The notes under the pieces were generated by a model. That model saw only the letters and a program-made list of their open reading frames with translations. It ran no database searches and was not told the DNA's origin. Positions 34,421-43,491 of a DNA stretch of 64,000 nucleotides are shown here, one piece after another. Every line of letters starts with the position of its first letter. Within the stretch, counting starts at the first letter, position 1. Source of the DNA: Burkholderia ubonensis (GTDB lineage: Bacteria; Pseudomonadota; Gammaproteobacteria; Burkholderiales; Burkholderiaceae); the NCBI RefSeq assembly GCF_902833085.1, contig NZ_CADFEB010000013.1, positions 124,001-188,000 of the forward strand, read 5' to 3'. Position numbers and translations under genes: made by a program.

Positions 34421-35974
34421 TCAGGCGGCGCCGGCTTTCTTGCGCGTGGCCGGCAGCGCTGCGTACGCGACGCCCGGCTCGGCGCGCTTCCTGCCGAACA
34501 GCGTGCCGTCCGACGTGCCGCCCGAGCAGCCGTTGCCGAACGAGAAGCCGCAACTGCCTTTCTCGTCGAAGCTGTCTTCGACCATCTCCTTGTGCGACGA
34601 CGGGATCACGAAGCGATCCTCGTAGTTCGCGATCGCGAGCAGCGCGTACATCGCCTCGACCTGGTCGGCGCGCAGGCCGACCTGCGCGAGGACCTCCGCG
34701 TCGTGCTCGCCGTGCACGGTCTGCGCGCGCTTGTATGCGCGCATCGCGAGCATCCTGTCGAGCGCCGCGGCCACCGGCGCTTCGTCGCCGGCCGTCAGCA
34801 GGTTCGCGAGATAGCGCAGCGGGATGCGCAGGCTGCGCACGTCGGGGATGATGCCGTTCATCCCCATGTGGCCCGCCTGCGCGGCGCTCTGGATCGGCGA
34901 CAGCGGCGGCACGTACCAGACCATCGGCAGCGTCCGGTATTCGGGATGCAGCGGAAACGCGATCTTCCATTCGCACGCCATCCGGTAGACGGGCGAGCGT
35001 TGCGCGGCGTCGATCCAGCTCGCCGGCACGCCGTCGGCGAGCGCCTGCGCGCGCACGGCCGGATCGTTCGGGTCCATGAACAGGTCGAGCTGCGCGTCGT
35101 ACAGCGATTGCGGATGCTCGACGGACGCGGCGGCCTCGATCCGGTCCGCGTCGTACAGCATCACGCCGAGATAGCGGATCCGGCCGACGCAGGTTTCGGA
35201 GCAGACGGTCGGCTGCCCGGCCTCGATGCGCGGAAAGCAGAACACGCATTTCTCCGCCTTGCCCGACTGCCAGTTGAAGTAGATCTTCTTGTACGGGCAG
35301 CCGGACACGCACATTCGCCAGCCGCGGCACTTGTCCTGGTCGACGAGGACGATGCCGTCGTCGTCGCGCTTGTACACGGAGCCGGACGGGCACGACGCGA
35401 CGCACGCGGGATTCAGGCAGTGCTCGCACAGGCGCGGCAGGTACATCATGAACGTGTTCTCGAACGTCGCGTACATGTCCTTCTGTACCTGGTCGAACAG
35501 CCGGTCGCGGCTGCGCGACGCGAATTCGCCGCCGAGGTCGTCCTCCCAGTTCGGCCCCCATTCGATCTTGTCCATCTTCCGGCCGGTCAGCGCGGACACC
35601 GGGCGCGCGGTCGGCGGCGTCTGCAGCAGCGGCGCGTGCTGCAGATGCGCGTAGTCGTAGGTGAACGGCTCGTAGTATTCGTCGATCGCGGGCAGGTTCG
35701 GGTTCGCGAACAGGTTCGCGAGGATCTTCAGCTTGCCGCCCTGGCGCGGCTCGAGCCGGCCTTTCGAATTCAGGCGCCAGCCGCCTTGCCACTTGTCCTG
35801 GTTTTCCCACTCGCGCGGATAGCCGATGCCGGGTTTGGTCTCGACGTTGTTGAACCACGCATATTCGACGCCTTCGCGCGACGTCCAGACGTTCTTGCAG
35901 GTCACCGAGCAGGTGTGGCAGCCGATGCACTTGTCGAGGTTCAGGACCATCGCGACTTGCGCGCGGATCTTCAT
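34421..35974 (-). CDS. narH: Respiratory nitrate reductase beta subunit (Fe-S)
   Basis: 517 residues. Four cysteine clusters: CIGCHTCSVTC, CEHCLNPACVASCP, CRGWRMCVSGCP (Trp in place of one Cys, the NarH signature for the 3Fe-4S centre) and CVFC...CSETC. It carries electrons from NarI to NarG. The start at 35974 (MKIRAQVAMVLNLDK) overlaps the narG stop by four bases. The frame stays open upstream across narG, but that part is not coding. Confidence 0.97.
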   Translation of the reverse strand: MKIRAQVAMVLNLDKCIGCHTCSVTCKNVWTSREGVEYAWFNNVETKPGIGYPREWENQDKWQGGWRLNSKGRLEPRQGGKLKILANLFANPNLPAIDEYYEPFTYDYAHLQHAPLLQTPPTARPVSALTGRKMDKIEWGPNWEDDLGGEFASRSRDRLFDQVQKDMYATFENTFMMYLPRLCEHCLNPACVASCPSGSVYKRDDDGIVLVDQDKCRGWRMCVSGCPYKKIYFNWQSGKAEKCVFCFPRIEAGQPTVCSETCVGRIRYLGVMLYDADRIEAAASVEHPQSLYDAQLDLFMDPNDPAVRAQALADGVPASWIDAAQRSPVYRMACEWKIAFPLHPEYRTLPMVWYVPPLSPIQSAAQAGHMGMNGIIPDVRSLRIPLRYLANLLTAGDEAPVAAALDRMLAMRAYKRAQTVHGEHDAEVLAQVGLRADQVEAMYALLAIANYEDRFVIPSSHKEMVEDSFDEKGSCGFSFGNGCSGGTSDGTLFGRKRAEPGVAYAALPATRKKAGAA

Positions 35975-38900
35975 TGCGCTTCTCCTTCGGTGAGCGGGGC
36001 GTCGAGCCAGTCGACGCGATTCATCTTGCGCACGATCACGAATTCGTCGCGGTTGCTGCCGACCGTGCCGTAGTAGTTGAAGCCATACGACTGCTGCGCA
36101 TAGCCGCCGATCATGTGCGTCGGCTTGGTCACGGTGCGCGTGACCGAGTTGTGGATGCCGCCGCGCTTGCCGCTCGTTTCCGCGCCGGGCACGTTCACGA
36201 TCTTTTCCTGCGCGTGATACATCAGGCACATGCCGGCCGGCACGCGCTGCGACACGACCGCGCGCGCGGTCAGCGTGCCGTTCACGTTGAACACCTCGAC
36301 CCAGTCGTTGTCGCGGATGCCCGCGTCGCGCGCCTCGGTTTCCGACAGCCACACGTGCGGGCCGCCGCGCGACAGCGTCAGCATCCGCAGGTTGTCGGAG
36401 TAGGTCGAGTGGATGCCCCACTTCTGGTGCGGCGTGATCCAGTTCAGCACGAGCTCCGGCTGGCCGTTCGGGATGCGCCGGTGCAGCGGCGCGACGGTCT
36501 TCGTGTCGATCGCGGGCTTGTACACGCACGCGCCTTCGCCGAAATCGAGCATCCAGCGATGGTCCTGGTAGAACTGCTGGCGGCCCGTCAGCGTGCGCCA
36601 CGGGATCAGCTCGTGCACGTTCGTGTAGCCCGCGTTGTAGCTGACTTCCTCCGATTCGAGCCCCGACCAGGTCGGCGCGGAGATGATCTTGCGCGGCTGC
36701 GCCTGCACGTCGCGGAAGCGGATCTTGTCGTGCTCGCGGCCCGCCGCGAGATGCGCGTGGTCGCGGCCGGTGATCTTCGACAGCGCTTGCCACGCCTTCA
36801 CCGCGACATGGCCGTTGGTTTCGGGTGCGAACGTGAGGATCATCTCGGCGGCGTCGATCGCGCTGTCGAGCCGCGGCCGTCCCTCGCTGACGCCCGGCTC
36901 GGCAACCGTTCCGCCGAGCGCGGCGATTTCGGCCACTTCGTGCCGCGTGTCCCAGCCGATGCCCTTGCCGCCGTTGCCGAGCGTGTCGAGCAGCGGGCCG
37001 ATCGACGTGAACTTCCGGTAGATGTCCGCGTAGTTCCGCTCGACGACCGTCATCGACGGCGCCGTCTTGCCGGGAATCAGGTCGCATTCGCCGCGCCGCC
37101 AGTCCTTCGGCTCGAACGGCTGGCCGAGCTCGCCCGGCGTATCGTGCATCAGCGGCGTGAGGACGAGGTCGCGGCGCGTGCCGAGGTAGGGGCCGGCCAG
37201 CTCGCTGAATTTTTTCGCGATCGCCTTGTAGATCTCCCAGTCGGTCCTGCTTTCCCACAGCGGCTGCACGGCTTCGGACAGCGGATGGATGAACGGATGC
37301 ATGTCCGACGTATTCAGGTCGTCCTTCTCGTACCACGTCGCCGTCGGCAGCACGATGTCGCCGTACAGGCACGTCGTGCTCATCCGGAAGTCGAGCACCG
37401 TGAGCAGGTCGAGCTTGCCTTCGGCCGCGTCGCGCACCCGCACCTCCGACGGCTTCAGCGCGTCGGCCTCGTCGCTGAACAGCGCATGCTGGGTGCCGAG
37501 CAGGTACTTGAGGAAATATTCGTGCCCCTTGCCGGAGCTGCCGAGGATGTTCGAGCGCCACACGAACATGTTGCGCGGGAAGTTCGCGGGGTTGTCCGGA
37601 TCGTCGCACGCGAAATCGAGCGCGCCGGACTTGAGCAGCTCGACCGCATACGCGATCGGCTCGCGGCCCGCGCGCGCCGCGTCGTCGACGACGTCGAGCG
37701 GATTGCGGCCGAGCTGCGGCGCGGACGGCAGCCAGCCCATGCGCTCCGACTGCGCGTTGAGGTCGAGCAGCGTGAGGCCGTCGTAGCGCGACGCGTCGGC
37801 GGTCGGCCCGAGGATCTCGCCGACCGCGAGCTTCTCGTGACGCCACTGGCTCGTATGGTTGTAGAAGAACGACGTGCCGTTCATCTGGCGCGGCGGGCGC
37901 GACCAGTCGAGGCCGAACGCGAGCGGCGCCCAGCCGAACTGCGGACGCAGCTTCTCCTGGCCGACGTAATGCGCCCAGCCGCCGCCGCTCTGGCCGATGC
38001 AGCCGCACATCATCAGCAGGTTGATGATGCCGCGGTAGATCATGTCGTTGTGGTACCAGTGATTGAGCGCCGCGCCGACGATGATCATGCTCTTGCCGCG
38101 CGTGCGGTCCGCGTTGTCCGCGAATTCGCGCGCGACCTGCACGACGAGGTGGCGCGGCACGCCGGTATGTTTTTCCTGCCACGCGGGCGTATAGGGCACG
38201 TCGTCGTCGAAACTCGCCGCGACGTGCGCGCCGCCGAGGCCGCGGTCGACGCCGTAGTTCGCCATCTGCAGGTCGTAGACTGTCGCGACGCGCACGGTCG
38301 TGCCGTCCGCGAGCGTGACGCGCCTGACGGGCACGCGCCGCGCGAGCAGCGCGTCGTGCTCGCCGCCGAAGTACGGGAAGCCGACGTCGACGATCTCGTC
38401 GTGCGCGTCGACGAGCGTGAGCAGCGGATCGATCGCGCGGCCGCTGCCGCCGTCCTTCATCTCGAGGTTCCAGCGGCCGACCTTCGCGCCGCCGTCGTGC
38501 GCGGCCTCGCCCCAGCGAAAGCCGATCGAGCCGTTCGGCGCAACGATGTCGCCGCTCGACGCGTCGATCGCGAGCGTCTTCCATTCCGGATGATTTGCCT
38601 CGTCGAGCGCGCCGGCGAGATGCGACGCGCGCAGGAAGTGGTCGGGCACCGGCATGCCGTCGCGATCGCGCAGCATCACGAGCATCGGCATGTCGGTGTA
38701 TTGCTTCACGTAGTCGCGGAAATACGCGGAGCGCCCGTTCGCATGGAACTCCGTCAGCACGACGTGGCCCATCGCCATCGCGAGCGCCGCGTCGGTGCCT
38801 TGCTTCGGCGCGAGCCAGATGTCGCCGAATTTCACCATCTCGCCGTAGTCGGACGAGATCGCGACCGTCTTCGTGCCCTTGTAGCGCACCTCCGTATAGA

Positions 38901-39696
38901 AGTGCGCGTCGGGCGTGCGCGTCTGCGGCACGTTCGAGCCCCAGACCATCAGGTAGCCGGCGTTGTACCAGTCGGCGGATTCCGGCACGTCGGTCTGCTC
39001 GCCCCACACCTGCGGGCTCGCCGGCGGCAGGTCGCAGTACCAGTCGTAGAACGACAGGCAGGTGCCGCCGATCAGGCTCAGGTAGCGCGCGCCCGCCGCG
39101 TAGGAGACCATCGACATCGCGGGAATCGGCGAGAAGCCGATGATGCGGTCGGGGCCGAAGCGCTTGATCGTGTACGCGTTCGCGGCGGCGACGATCTCGG
39201 TCGCGGTGTCCCAGTCGGCGCGCACGAAGCCGCCGAGGCCGCGCACCGACTTGTAGCGTGCAGCCTTCTCCGGGTCCTGGCTGACCGACTCCCAGGCGGC
39301 GATCGGGTCCATCGTCCTGCGCGCGTCGCGCCACATTTCCATCAGGCGGCCGCGGATCATCGGGTACTTGATGCGCTGCGCGGAATACACGTACCAGCTG
39401 TACGACGCGCCGCGCGGGCAGCCGCGCGGCTCGTGGTTCGGCAGGTCCGGGCGGGTGCGCGGGTAGTCGGTCTGCTGCGTTTCCCACGTGATGAGGCCGT
39501 TCTTCACGTAGACCTTCCACGAGCAGGAGCCGGTGCAGTTGACGCCGTGCGTCGAGCGGACGATCTTGTCGTGCTGCCAGCGGCTGCGATAGCCGTCTTC
39601 CCAGCGGCGGTCGTCGTCCACCACGGCGCCGTGGCCGTCGGCGAACGTCGACTTCACGCGCGACATGAATTTCAGTCGATCCAGAAAATGACTCAT
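35971..39696 (-). CDS. narG: Respiratory nitrate reductase alpha subunit (Mo-bisMGD)
   Basis: 1241 residues. MSHFLDRLKFMSRVKSTFADGHG opens the chain with the atypical Tat-like leader of NarG. HGVNCTGSCSWKVY (His/Cys ligands of FS0) and WETQQTDYPRTRPDLPNHEPRGCPRGASYSWY are family blocks; the molybdopterin domains follow. It reduces nitrate to nitrite at the cytoplasmic face and is membrane-bound through NarI. Start 39696 is chosen over the in-frame ATG at 39726 from conservation. An FNR-like site lies about 205-217 bp upstream. Confidence 0.97.
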   Translation of the reverse strand: MSHFLDRLKFMSRVKSTFADGHGAVVDDDRRWEDGYRSRWQHDKIVRSTHGVNCTGSCSWKVYVKNGLITWETQQTDYPRTRPDLPNHEPRGCPRGASYSWYVYSAQRIKYPMIRGRLMEMWRDARRTMDPIAAWESVSQDPEKAARYKSVRGLGGFVRADWDTATEIVAAANAYTIKRFGPDRIIGFSPIPAMSMVSYAAGARYLSLIGGTCLSFYDWYCDLPPASPQVWGEQTDVPESADWYNAGYLMVWGSNVPQTRTPDAHFYTEVRYKGTKTVAISSDYGEMVKFGDIWLAPKQGTDAALAMAMGHVVLTEFHANGRSAYFRDYVKQYTDMPMLVMLRDRDGMPVPDHFLRASHLAGALDEANHPEWKTLAIDASSGDIVAPNGSIGFRWGEAAHDGGAKVGRWNLEMKDGGSGRAIDPLLTLVDAHDEIVDVGFPYFGGEHDALLARRVPVRRVTLADGTTVRVATVYDLQMANYGVDRGLGGAHVAASFDDDVPYTPAWQEKHTGVPRHLVVQVAREFADNADRTRGKSMIIVGAALNHWYHNDMIYRGIINLLMMCGCIGQSGGGWAHYVGQEKLRPQFGWAPLAFGLDWSRPPRQMNGTSFFYNHTSQWRHEKLAVGEILGPTADASRYDGLTLLDLNAQSERMGWLPSAPQLGRNPLDVVDDAARAGREPIAYAVELLKSGALDFACDDPDNPANFPRNMFVWRSNILGSSGKGHEYFLKYLLGTQHALFSDEADALKPSEVRVRDAAEGKLDLLTVLDFRMSTTCLYGDIVLPTATWYEKDDLNTSDMHPFIHPLSEAVQPLWESRTDWEIYKAIAKKFSELAGPYLGTRRDLVLTPLMHDTPGELGQPFEPKDWRRGECDLIPGKTAPSMTVVERNYADIYRKFTSIGPLLDTLGNGGKGIGWDTRHEVAEIAALGGTVAEPGVSEGRPRLDSAIDAAEMILTFAPETNGHVAVKAWQALSKITGRDHAHLAAGREHDKIRFRDVQAQPRKIISAPTWSGLESEEVSYNAGYTNVHELIPWRTLTGRQQFYQDHRWMLDFGEGACVYKPAIDTKTVAPLHRRIPNGQPELVLNWITPHQKWGIHSTYSDNLRMLTLSRGGPHVWLSETEARDAGIRDNDWVEVFNVNGTLTARAVVSQRVPAGMCLMYHAQEKIVNVPGAETSGKRGGIHNSVTRTVTKPTHMIGGYAQQSYGFNYYGTVGSNRDEFVIVRKMNRVDWLDAPLTEGEAQ

Positions 39697-39909
39697 GCGT
39701 GTTTCTCCGGTGGCCCGCGCGATCACGATGCGCGGGCCGGTATCAGGGGACGGTGTCCAGCTTAGGCGTCGCGCGGCGCGGCGCCCATTCGCCGTCGGGC
39801 GTGGCGGCGTGCGGGAGACGACCTAGTTCGGACGAACTAGGACGCGATGTCGCAGGCCCGCCGCTGCGGCGCCGGCCGGCGGGCGCGCGGCGCGCGGTCT
39901 TGACCCCGG
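39697..39909 (-). promoter_or_regulatory. narK2-narG intergenic region
   Basis: A 213-bp gap that probably holds the narGHJI promoter. It contains the palindrome at 39822-39841 and is bounded by the FNR-like site at 39900-39913. No coding potential seen. Confidence 0.6.
39822..39841. promoter_or_regulatory. Perfect 20-bp palindrome upstream of narG
   Basis: CCTAGTTCG-GA-CGAACTAGG is a perfect inverted repeat with a two-base centre, 126-145 bp upstream of narG. Read as heptamers (TAGTTCG-GA-CGAACTA) it has the 7-2-7 geometry of NarL sites, though the heptamer departs from TACYNMT at two positions. A related GAACTAGTTC lies upstream of narK1. Confidence 0.65.
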
Positions 39910-39913
39910 TCAA
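39900..39913. promoter_or_regulatory. FNR/ANR-like box
   Basis: TTGAC-CCCG-GTCAA is a perfect palindrome with the FNR spacing and halves differing from TTGAT/ATCAA by one base each. It overlaps the narK2 stop and is well placed to activate narGHJI under low oxygen. Confidence 0.65.
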
Positions 39914-41295
39914 CAGGGCATCGGTGCGCGGCGGCGCGCATAGAACCACCAGGTGATCGCGACGCAGGTCGCGTAGAACGCGATGAAGCACGCGAGTGCG
40001 GGCACGGCGGAGCCGGTCCAGTCGAGCGACGTGCCGAAGGCCTTCGGGATGAAGAAGCCGCCGTATGCGCCGATCGCGCCGGCGAAGCCGAGCACGGCCG
40101 CCGACTCCCGGCCGGCGTCGACCACCGCCTGCCGGCGGTCGGCCTCGGTGCCGCCTTGCGCGGCGCGCTGCCGCTCGGTGAGGAAGATCACCGGGATCAT
40201 CCGGAACGTGGAGCCGTTGCCGATGCCGGTCAGCGCGAACAGCACGACGAACAGCGCGAGAAATCCCGCGAAACTGCCCGCGTTGCCGGCGGACGGCAGG
40301 CACGCGATCACGCCCGCGACCGCGGCGATCATGCCGGCGAAGGTCCACAGCGTGACCCGCGCGCCGCCGAGCCGGTCGGAGATCCAGCCGCCGACGGGGC
40401 GCGTGAGCGCGCCCGCGAGCGGCCCGAGGAACGCGTAGGCGGCCGCGTCGACGCCCGGGAACAGCGCCTTCGTCAGCAGCGCGAAGCCGGCGGAAAAGCC
40501 GATGAACGAGCCGAACGTGCCGACGTAGAGCCAGCACATCAGCCAGTTGTGCCGCCTGCGGAAGATCACGGCCTGCTCGGCGAACGATGCGCGGGCGTCC
40601 GCGATGTCGTTCATCCCGAACCACGCGGCCAGCGTCGCGACGACGATGAACGGCACCCAGATGAAGCCGGCGTTCTGCAGCCAGACCGGTGGTCCGCCGC
40701 CGTCGACGGCCCCGCCTTGCGGCGCGCCGGCCAGCGCGCCGAACAGGCCGACCGAGATCACGAGCGGCGTGACGAACTGCACGACCGACACGCCGAGGTT
40801 GCCTATGCCCGCGTTCAGGCCGGTCGCGAGCCCCTTTTCGGCTTTCGGGAAGAAGAAGCTGATGTTCGCCATCGACGAGCTGAAATTCGCGCCGCCGAAC
40901 CCGCAGAGCAGCGCGAGCATGAGGAGCGTCGGATAGCCGGTCGACGGGTCGCGCAGCGCGACGCCCATGCCGATCGCGGGGATCAGCAGGCTGGCCGTCG
41001 AGATCGCGGTGAAGCGGCGTCCGCCGAACATCGGCACGAGGAACGAGTAGAAGATCCGCAGCGTCGCGCCGGACAGCGCGGGCAGCGCGGTGAGCCAGAA
41101 CAGCTGGTTCTTGCCGAAATGGAAGCCGGCGCGATCGAGATTGACGACGACGACGCTCCAGAGCGACCACACCGCGAAGGCGAGCATCAGCGCCGGGATC
41201 GAGATCAGCAGGTTGCGCCAGGCGACCGGGCGGCCCTGGGTGCGCCAGAAGGCGGGATCTTCGGGATCCCAGCGGACAAGGACAGGCGTGGACAT
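39910..41295 (-). CDS. narK2: Nitrate/nitrite transporter NarK2
   Basis: 461 residues, twelve membrane segments, MFS nitrate/nitrite porter. The signature GFGGANFSSSMANISFFFPKAEKGLATGLNAGIGNLG is present and marks the NarK2-type (nitrate/nitrite antiport) branch. It should export nitrite in exchange for nitrate during respiration. Lies 36 bp after narK1. The assignment K1 versus K2 follows the usual order and motif reading. Confidence 0.92.
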   Translation of the reverse strand: MSTPVLVRWDPEDPAFWRTQGRPVAWRNLLISIPALMLAFAVWSLWSVVVVNLDRAGFHFGKNQLFWLTALPALSGATLRIFYSFLVPMFGGRRFTAISTASLLIPAIGMGVALRDPSTGYPTLLMLALLCGFGGANFSSSMANISFFFPKAEKGLATGLNAGIGNLGVSVVQFVTPLVISVGLFGALAGAPQGGAVDGGGPPVWLQNAGFIWVPFIVVATLAAWFGMNDIADARASFAEQAVIFRRRHNWLMCWLYVGTFGSFIGFSAGFALLTKALFPGVDAAAYAFLGPLAGALTRPVGGWISDRLGGARVTLWTFAGMIAAVAGVIACLPSAGNAGSFAGFLALFVVLFALTGIGNGSTFRMIPVIFLTERQRAAQGGTEADRRQAVVDAGRESAAVLGFAGAIGAYGGFFIPKAFGTSLDWTGSAVPALACFIAFYATCVAITWWFYARRRAPMPC

Positions 41296-41331
41296 GATGT
41301 GCTCCGTGAAACGGGGGGAGAAGGGAAACGG

Positions 41332-42603
41332 TCAGGACCGGCGGGCGGCGAGCACGAGCTGGTCGTGCGCGGCCCGTTCGGCGCGGAAGCTGAAATGCAT
41401 CCAGACGAGGCTGACGCTGACGGCGCCGTAAAGCAGCATGAAGCAGGTCGAGCGCACGCCGGTCAGGTCCGCGAGCGCGCCGAACAGGATCGGCAGCAGG
41501 AAGCCCGCGAGGCCGCCGGCGAGCCCCACGACGCCCGACACCGCGCCCATCCGGTCGGGGAATTCGTCGGCGATGAACTTGAAGACCGACGCCTTGCCGA
41601 TCGCCATGGCGATGCCGACGCCGAACATCAGCGCGGTGAAGGCCGCCGGCGACAGGCCGAGACGGAACGCGAGCGGGCCGTGCGCGCCGCGCACGACGAA
41701 GTCGGTCGGCGGATAGCTGAGCACGAAGAAGGCAAGCCAGCAGGCCCACATGACCCACCACGTCGTGCGATACGCGCCGTAGCGGTCCGACAGCCAGCCG
41801 CCCATCGCGCGCAGCACGCCGCCGGGCAGCGAGAAGCACGCGGCGAGAAACGCGGCGGCCTGCATCGTGAAGCCGTACTCGCCGACGTAGTACTGCGTCA
41901 TCCACAGCGACAGGCCGACGTAGCCGCCGAACACGACCGAGTAGTACTGCGCGTAGCGCCACACGCGCGGGTCGCGCAGCACGCGCAATTGCTCGCGCAG
42001 CGTGATGTCGCCGCTGCCGCGGTGGGCGGGGTTCGTGGCCGAGCCGAGCCAGAAGATCGCGGCGGTGACGAGCAGCGCGAGCGCATAGACGCGCGGCACG
42101 ATCGTCCAGGTGCCGGCCGCCGCGATCAGCGCGGGCGCGACGAACTTGTTGAGCGCGGCGCCCGCGTTGCCGGCGCCGAATATGCCCATCGCGAGTCCTT
42201 GCCGCGCTTTCGGGAACCAGCGCGCGACGTACGGCGTGCCGACCGAGAACGAACCGCCGGCGAGACCGACGCACAGCCCCAGCAGCAGGAATTGCCAGAG
42301 CTGCGTCGCATCGGCGACGAGCCAGACCGGCACGACCGTGGCGAGCATCAGCGCTACGAACACGACGCGTCCGCCGTAGCGATCCGTCCAGATGCCGAGC
42401 GGCACGCGGATCAGCGAGCCGCTCAACACCGGCATCGCGGCGATCAGGCCGAATTCGGTGTCGTTGAGGCCGAGCGTTTGCTTGAGCGGAATGCCGAGGA
42501 TCGCGAACATCATCCACACGGCGAAGCAGACGGTGAACGCGAAGGTGTTGGAGATCAGCACCGGTATTGCGCGTCGATCGACGGAAGGAGGGGAGGCAGC
42601 CAT
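41332..42603 (-). CDS. narK1: Nitrate/nitrite transporter NarK1
   Basis: 423 residues, twelve membrane segments. The motif GLAGGSFSVGTPYVARWFPKARQGLAMGIFGAGNAGAALN marks the NarK1 (nitrate/H+ symport) branch. Together with narK2 it forms the K1-K2 pair seen in denitrifiers, here as two genes. It is the first gene of the minus-strand nar cluster; the promoter region faces tRNA-fMet. Confidence 0.93.
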   Translation of the reverse strand: MAASPPSVDRRAIPVLISNTFAFTVCFAVWMMFAILGIPLKQTLGLNDTEFGLIAAMPVLSGSLIRVPLGIWTDRYGGRVVFVALMLATVVPVWLVADATQLWQFLLLGLCVGLAGGSFSVGTPYVARWFPKARQGLAMGIFGAGNAGAALNKFVAPALIAAAGTWTIVPRVYALALLVTAAIFWLGSATNPAHRGSGDITLREQLRVLRDPRVWRYAQYYSVVFGGYVGLSLWMTQYYVGEYGFTMQAAAFLAACFSLPGGVLRAMGGWLSDRYGAYRTTWWVMWACWLAFFVLSYPPTDFVVRGAHGPLAFRLGLSPAAFTALMFGVGIAMAIGKASVFKFIADEFPDRMGAVSGVVGLAGGLAGFLLPILFGALADLTGVRSTCFMLLYGAVSVSLVWMHFSFRAERAAHDQLVLAARRS

Positions 42604-42790
42604 GGACGTTCTCTCGAAACGAAGAAACGTCCCCAGCGTAAGGAGCCGGCGGGTGCGCGCCTATTCGCCGGGAGAACGGCGCGCGGGCGCTTTGCGCGGC
42701 GGAAGAACTAGTTCGATCGGCGCGGCTGTCAAGAAATTGCAATAAATCGTTGACGTGCGCGCGCAGGGGCCCTATAATTTATTTCTCTGA
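42604..42790. promoter_or_regulatory. narK1 / tRNA-fMet divergent promoter region
   Basis: GAACTAGTTC (42705-42714) is a perfect palindrome 102-111 bp upstream of narK1, sharing CTAGTTC with the site before narG. The tRNA promoter sits at its far end. A degenerate FNR-like pattern (TTGCA-ATAA-ATCGT, 42737-42750) is weak. Confidence 0.5.
42750..42778 (+). promoter_or_regulatory. Sigma-70 promoter of tRNA-fMet
   Basis: TTGACG (42750-42755), 17-bp spacer, TATAAT (42773-42778); near-consensus. Transcription should start about 42785, just before the tRNA. Confidence 0.9.
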
Positions 42791-42867
<77 letters not shown>

Positions 42868-43037
42868 AGCACATCTGGCGATGTGCAGCGCAAGTGACCG
42901 ATGCGCACCTCGCCAACAAGAACCCGGCTCGATGCCGGGTTTTTTGTTTTCTGCGCACCTGGCGCGCTCGTATCGAATTTCGACAACGGCCGAGCGAGTT
43001 CCGCGCGGCCTGCTCGCGTATCACCGCTCAGTGCGGA
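42868..43037 (+). other. Intergenic stretch after tRNA-fMet
   Basis: It contains the intrinsic terminator at 42921-42946 and otherwise nothing recognisable; no gene is called. Confidence 0.5.
42921..42946 (+). terminator. Intrinsic terminator of tRNA-fMet
   Basis: AACCCGGC pairs with GCCGGGTT around a TCGAT loop, then a T-run (TTTTTTG). Confidence 0.9.
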
Positions 43038-43478
43038 TCATGCGCTGTCGAGTCGAAGCAGGATCGTTTCACAGAGGACGGCCATTTCGGCGCCGGCCGA
43101 TGGTTCGAGAACGAACAGCGCGTGTCGGCCCGCCGAGAAATCGTCGACGCACTGCGCGACCCTCTCGGGATCAGCCGGACCGGGACTGAAATCCGCCCGG
43201 CCGCCCAGCCATGCCAGCCAATGCGCGATTTCAGCGCTCGAAAACGGATAGGCCGGCGAAATCAGAAGCCGCGAGACAATGTTCTGGTCGGCGAAGTCGA
43301 CGACGCGCTGCGCGATGACACCTGTCAAGCGAAACGTACCGGTGTCGCCGTTCGTACGCCGAAATTGCAGCCGCAATTCACGGTCGGCCCGGTGATGCGC
43401 GATGCCGAATAACTCGGCATCGTGAAATGTAGGGATCTCGCCGAAGCCGATCACGTTGCGATAGTGGGGGCTGTTCAT
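43038..43478 (-). CDS. Hypothetical protein
   Basis: 146 residues, start set at MNSPHYRN (43478) because the upstream extension is Arg-rich and looks like non-coding sequence. I recognise no domain. The body is mixed: LRLQFRRTNGDTGTFRLTGVIAQRVVDFADQNIVSRL, and a C-terminal alpha/beta-like part with AEMAVLCETILLRLD. No membrane segments. It reads toward tRNA-fMet and is followed on the same strand, upstream, by the racemase gene (13 bp between), so they could be one transcript. Codon use is a little less GC-rich than its neighbours. Confidence 0.6.
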   Translation of the reverse strand: MNSPHYRNVIGFGEIPTFHDAELFGIAHHRADRELRLQFRRTNGDTGTFRLTGVIAQRVVDFADQNIVSRLLISPAYPFSSAEIAHWLAWLGGRADFSPGPADPERVAQCVDDFSAGRHALFVLEPSAGAEMAVLCETILLRLDSA

Positions 43479-43491
43479 GCCGCGGTGCCTG

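Noticed and set aside
35975-39520. Upstream extension of narH through narG
   Set aside because: narH family N-terminus begins at MKIRAQVAMVLNLDK; the extension is another frame of narG.
42737-42750. FNR-like TTGCA-ATAA-ATCGT upstream of narK1
   Set aside because: Only 6 of 10 consensus positions match; kept as weak note, not called.
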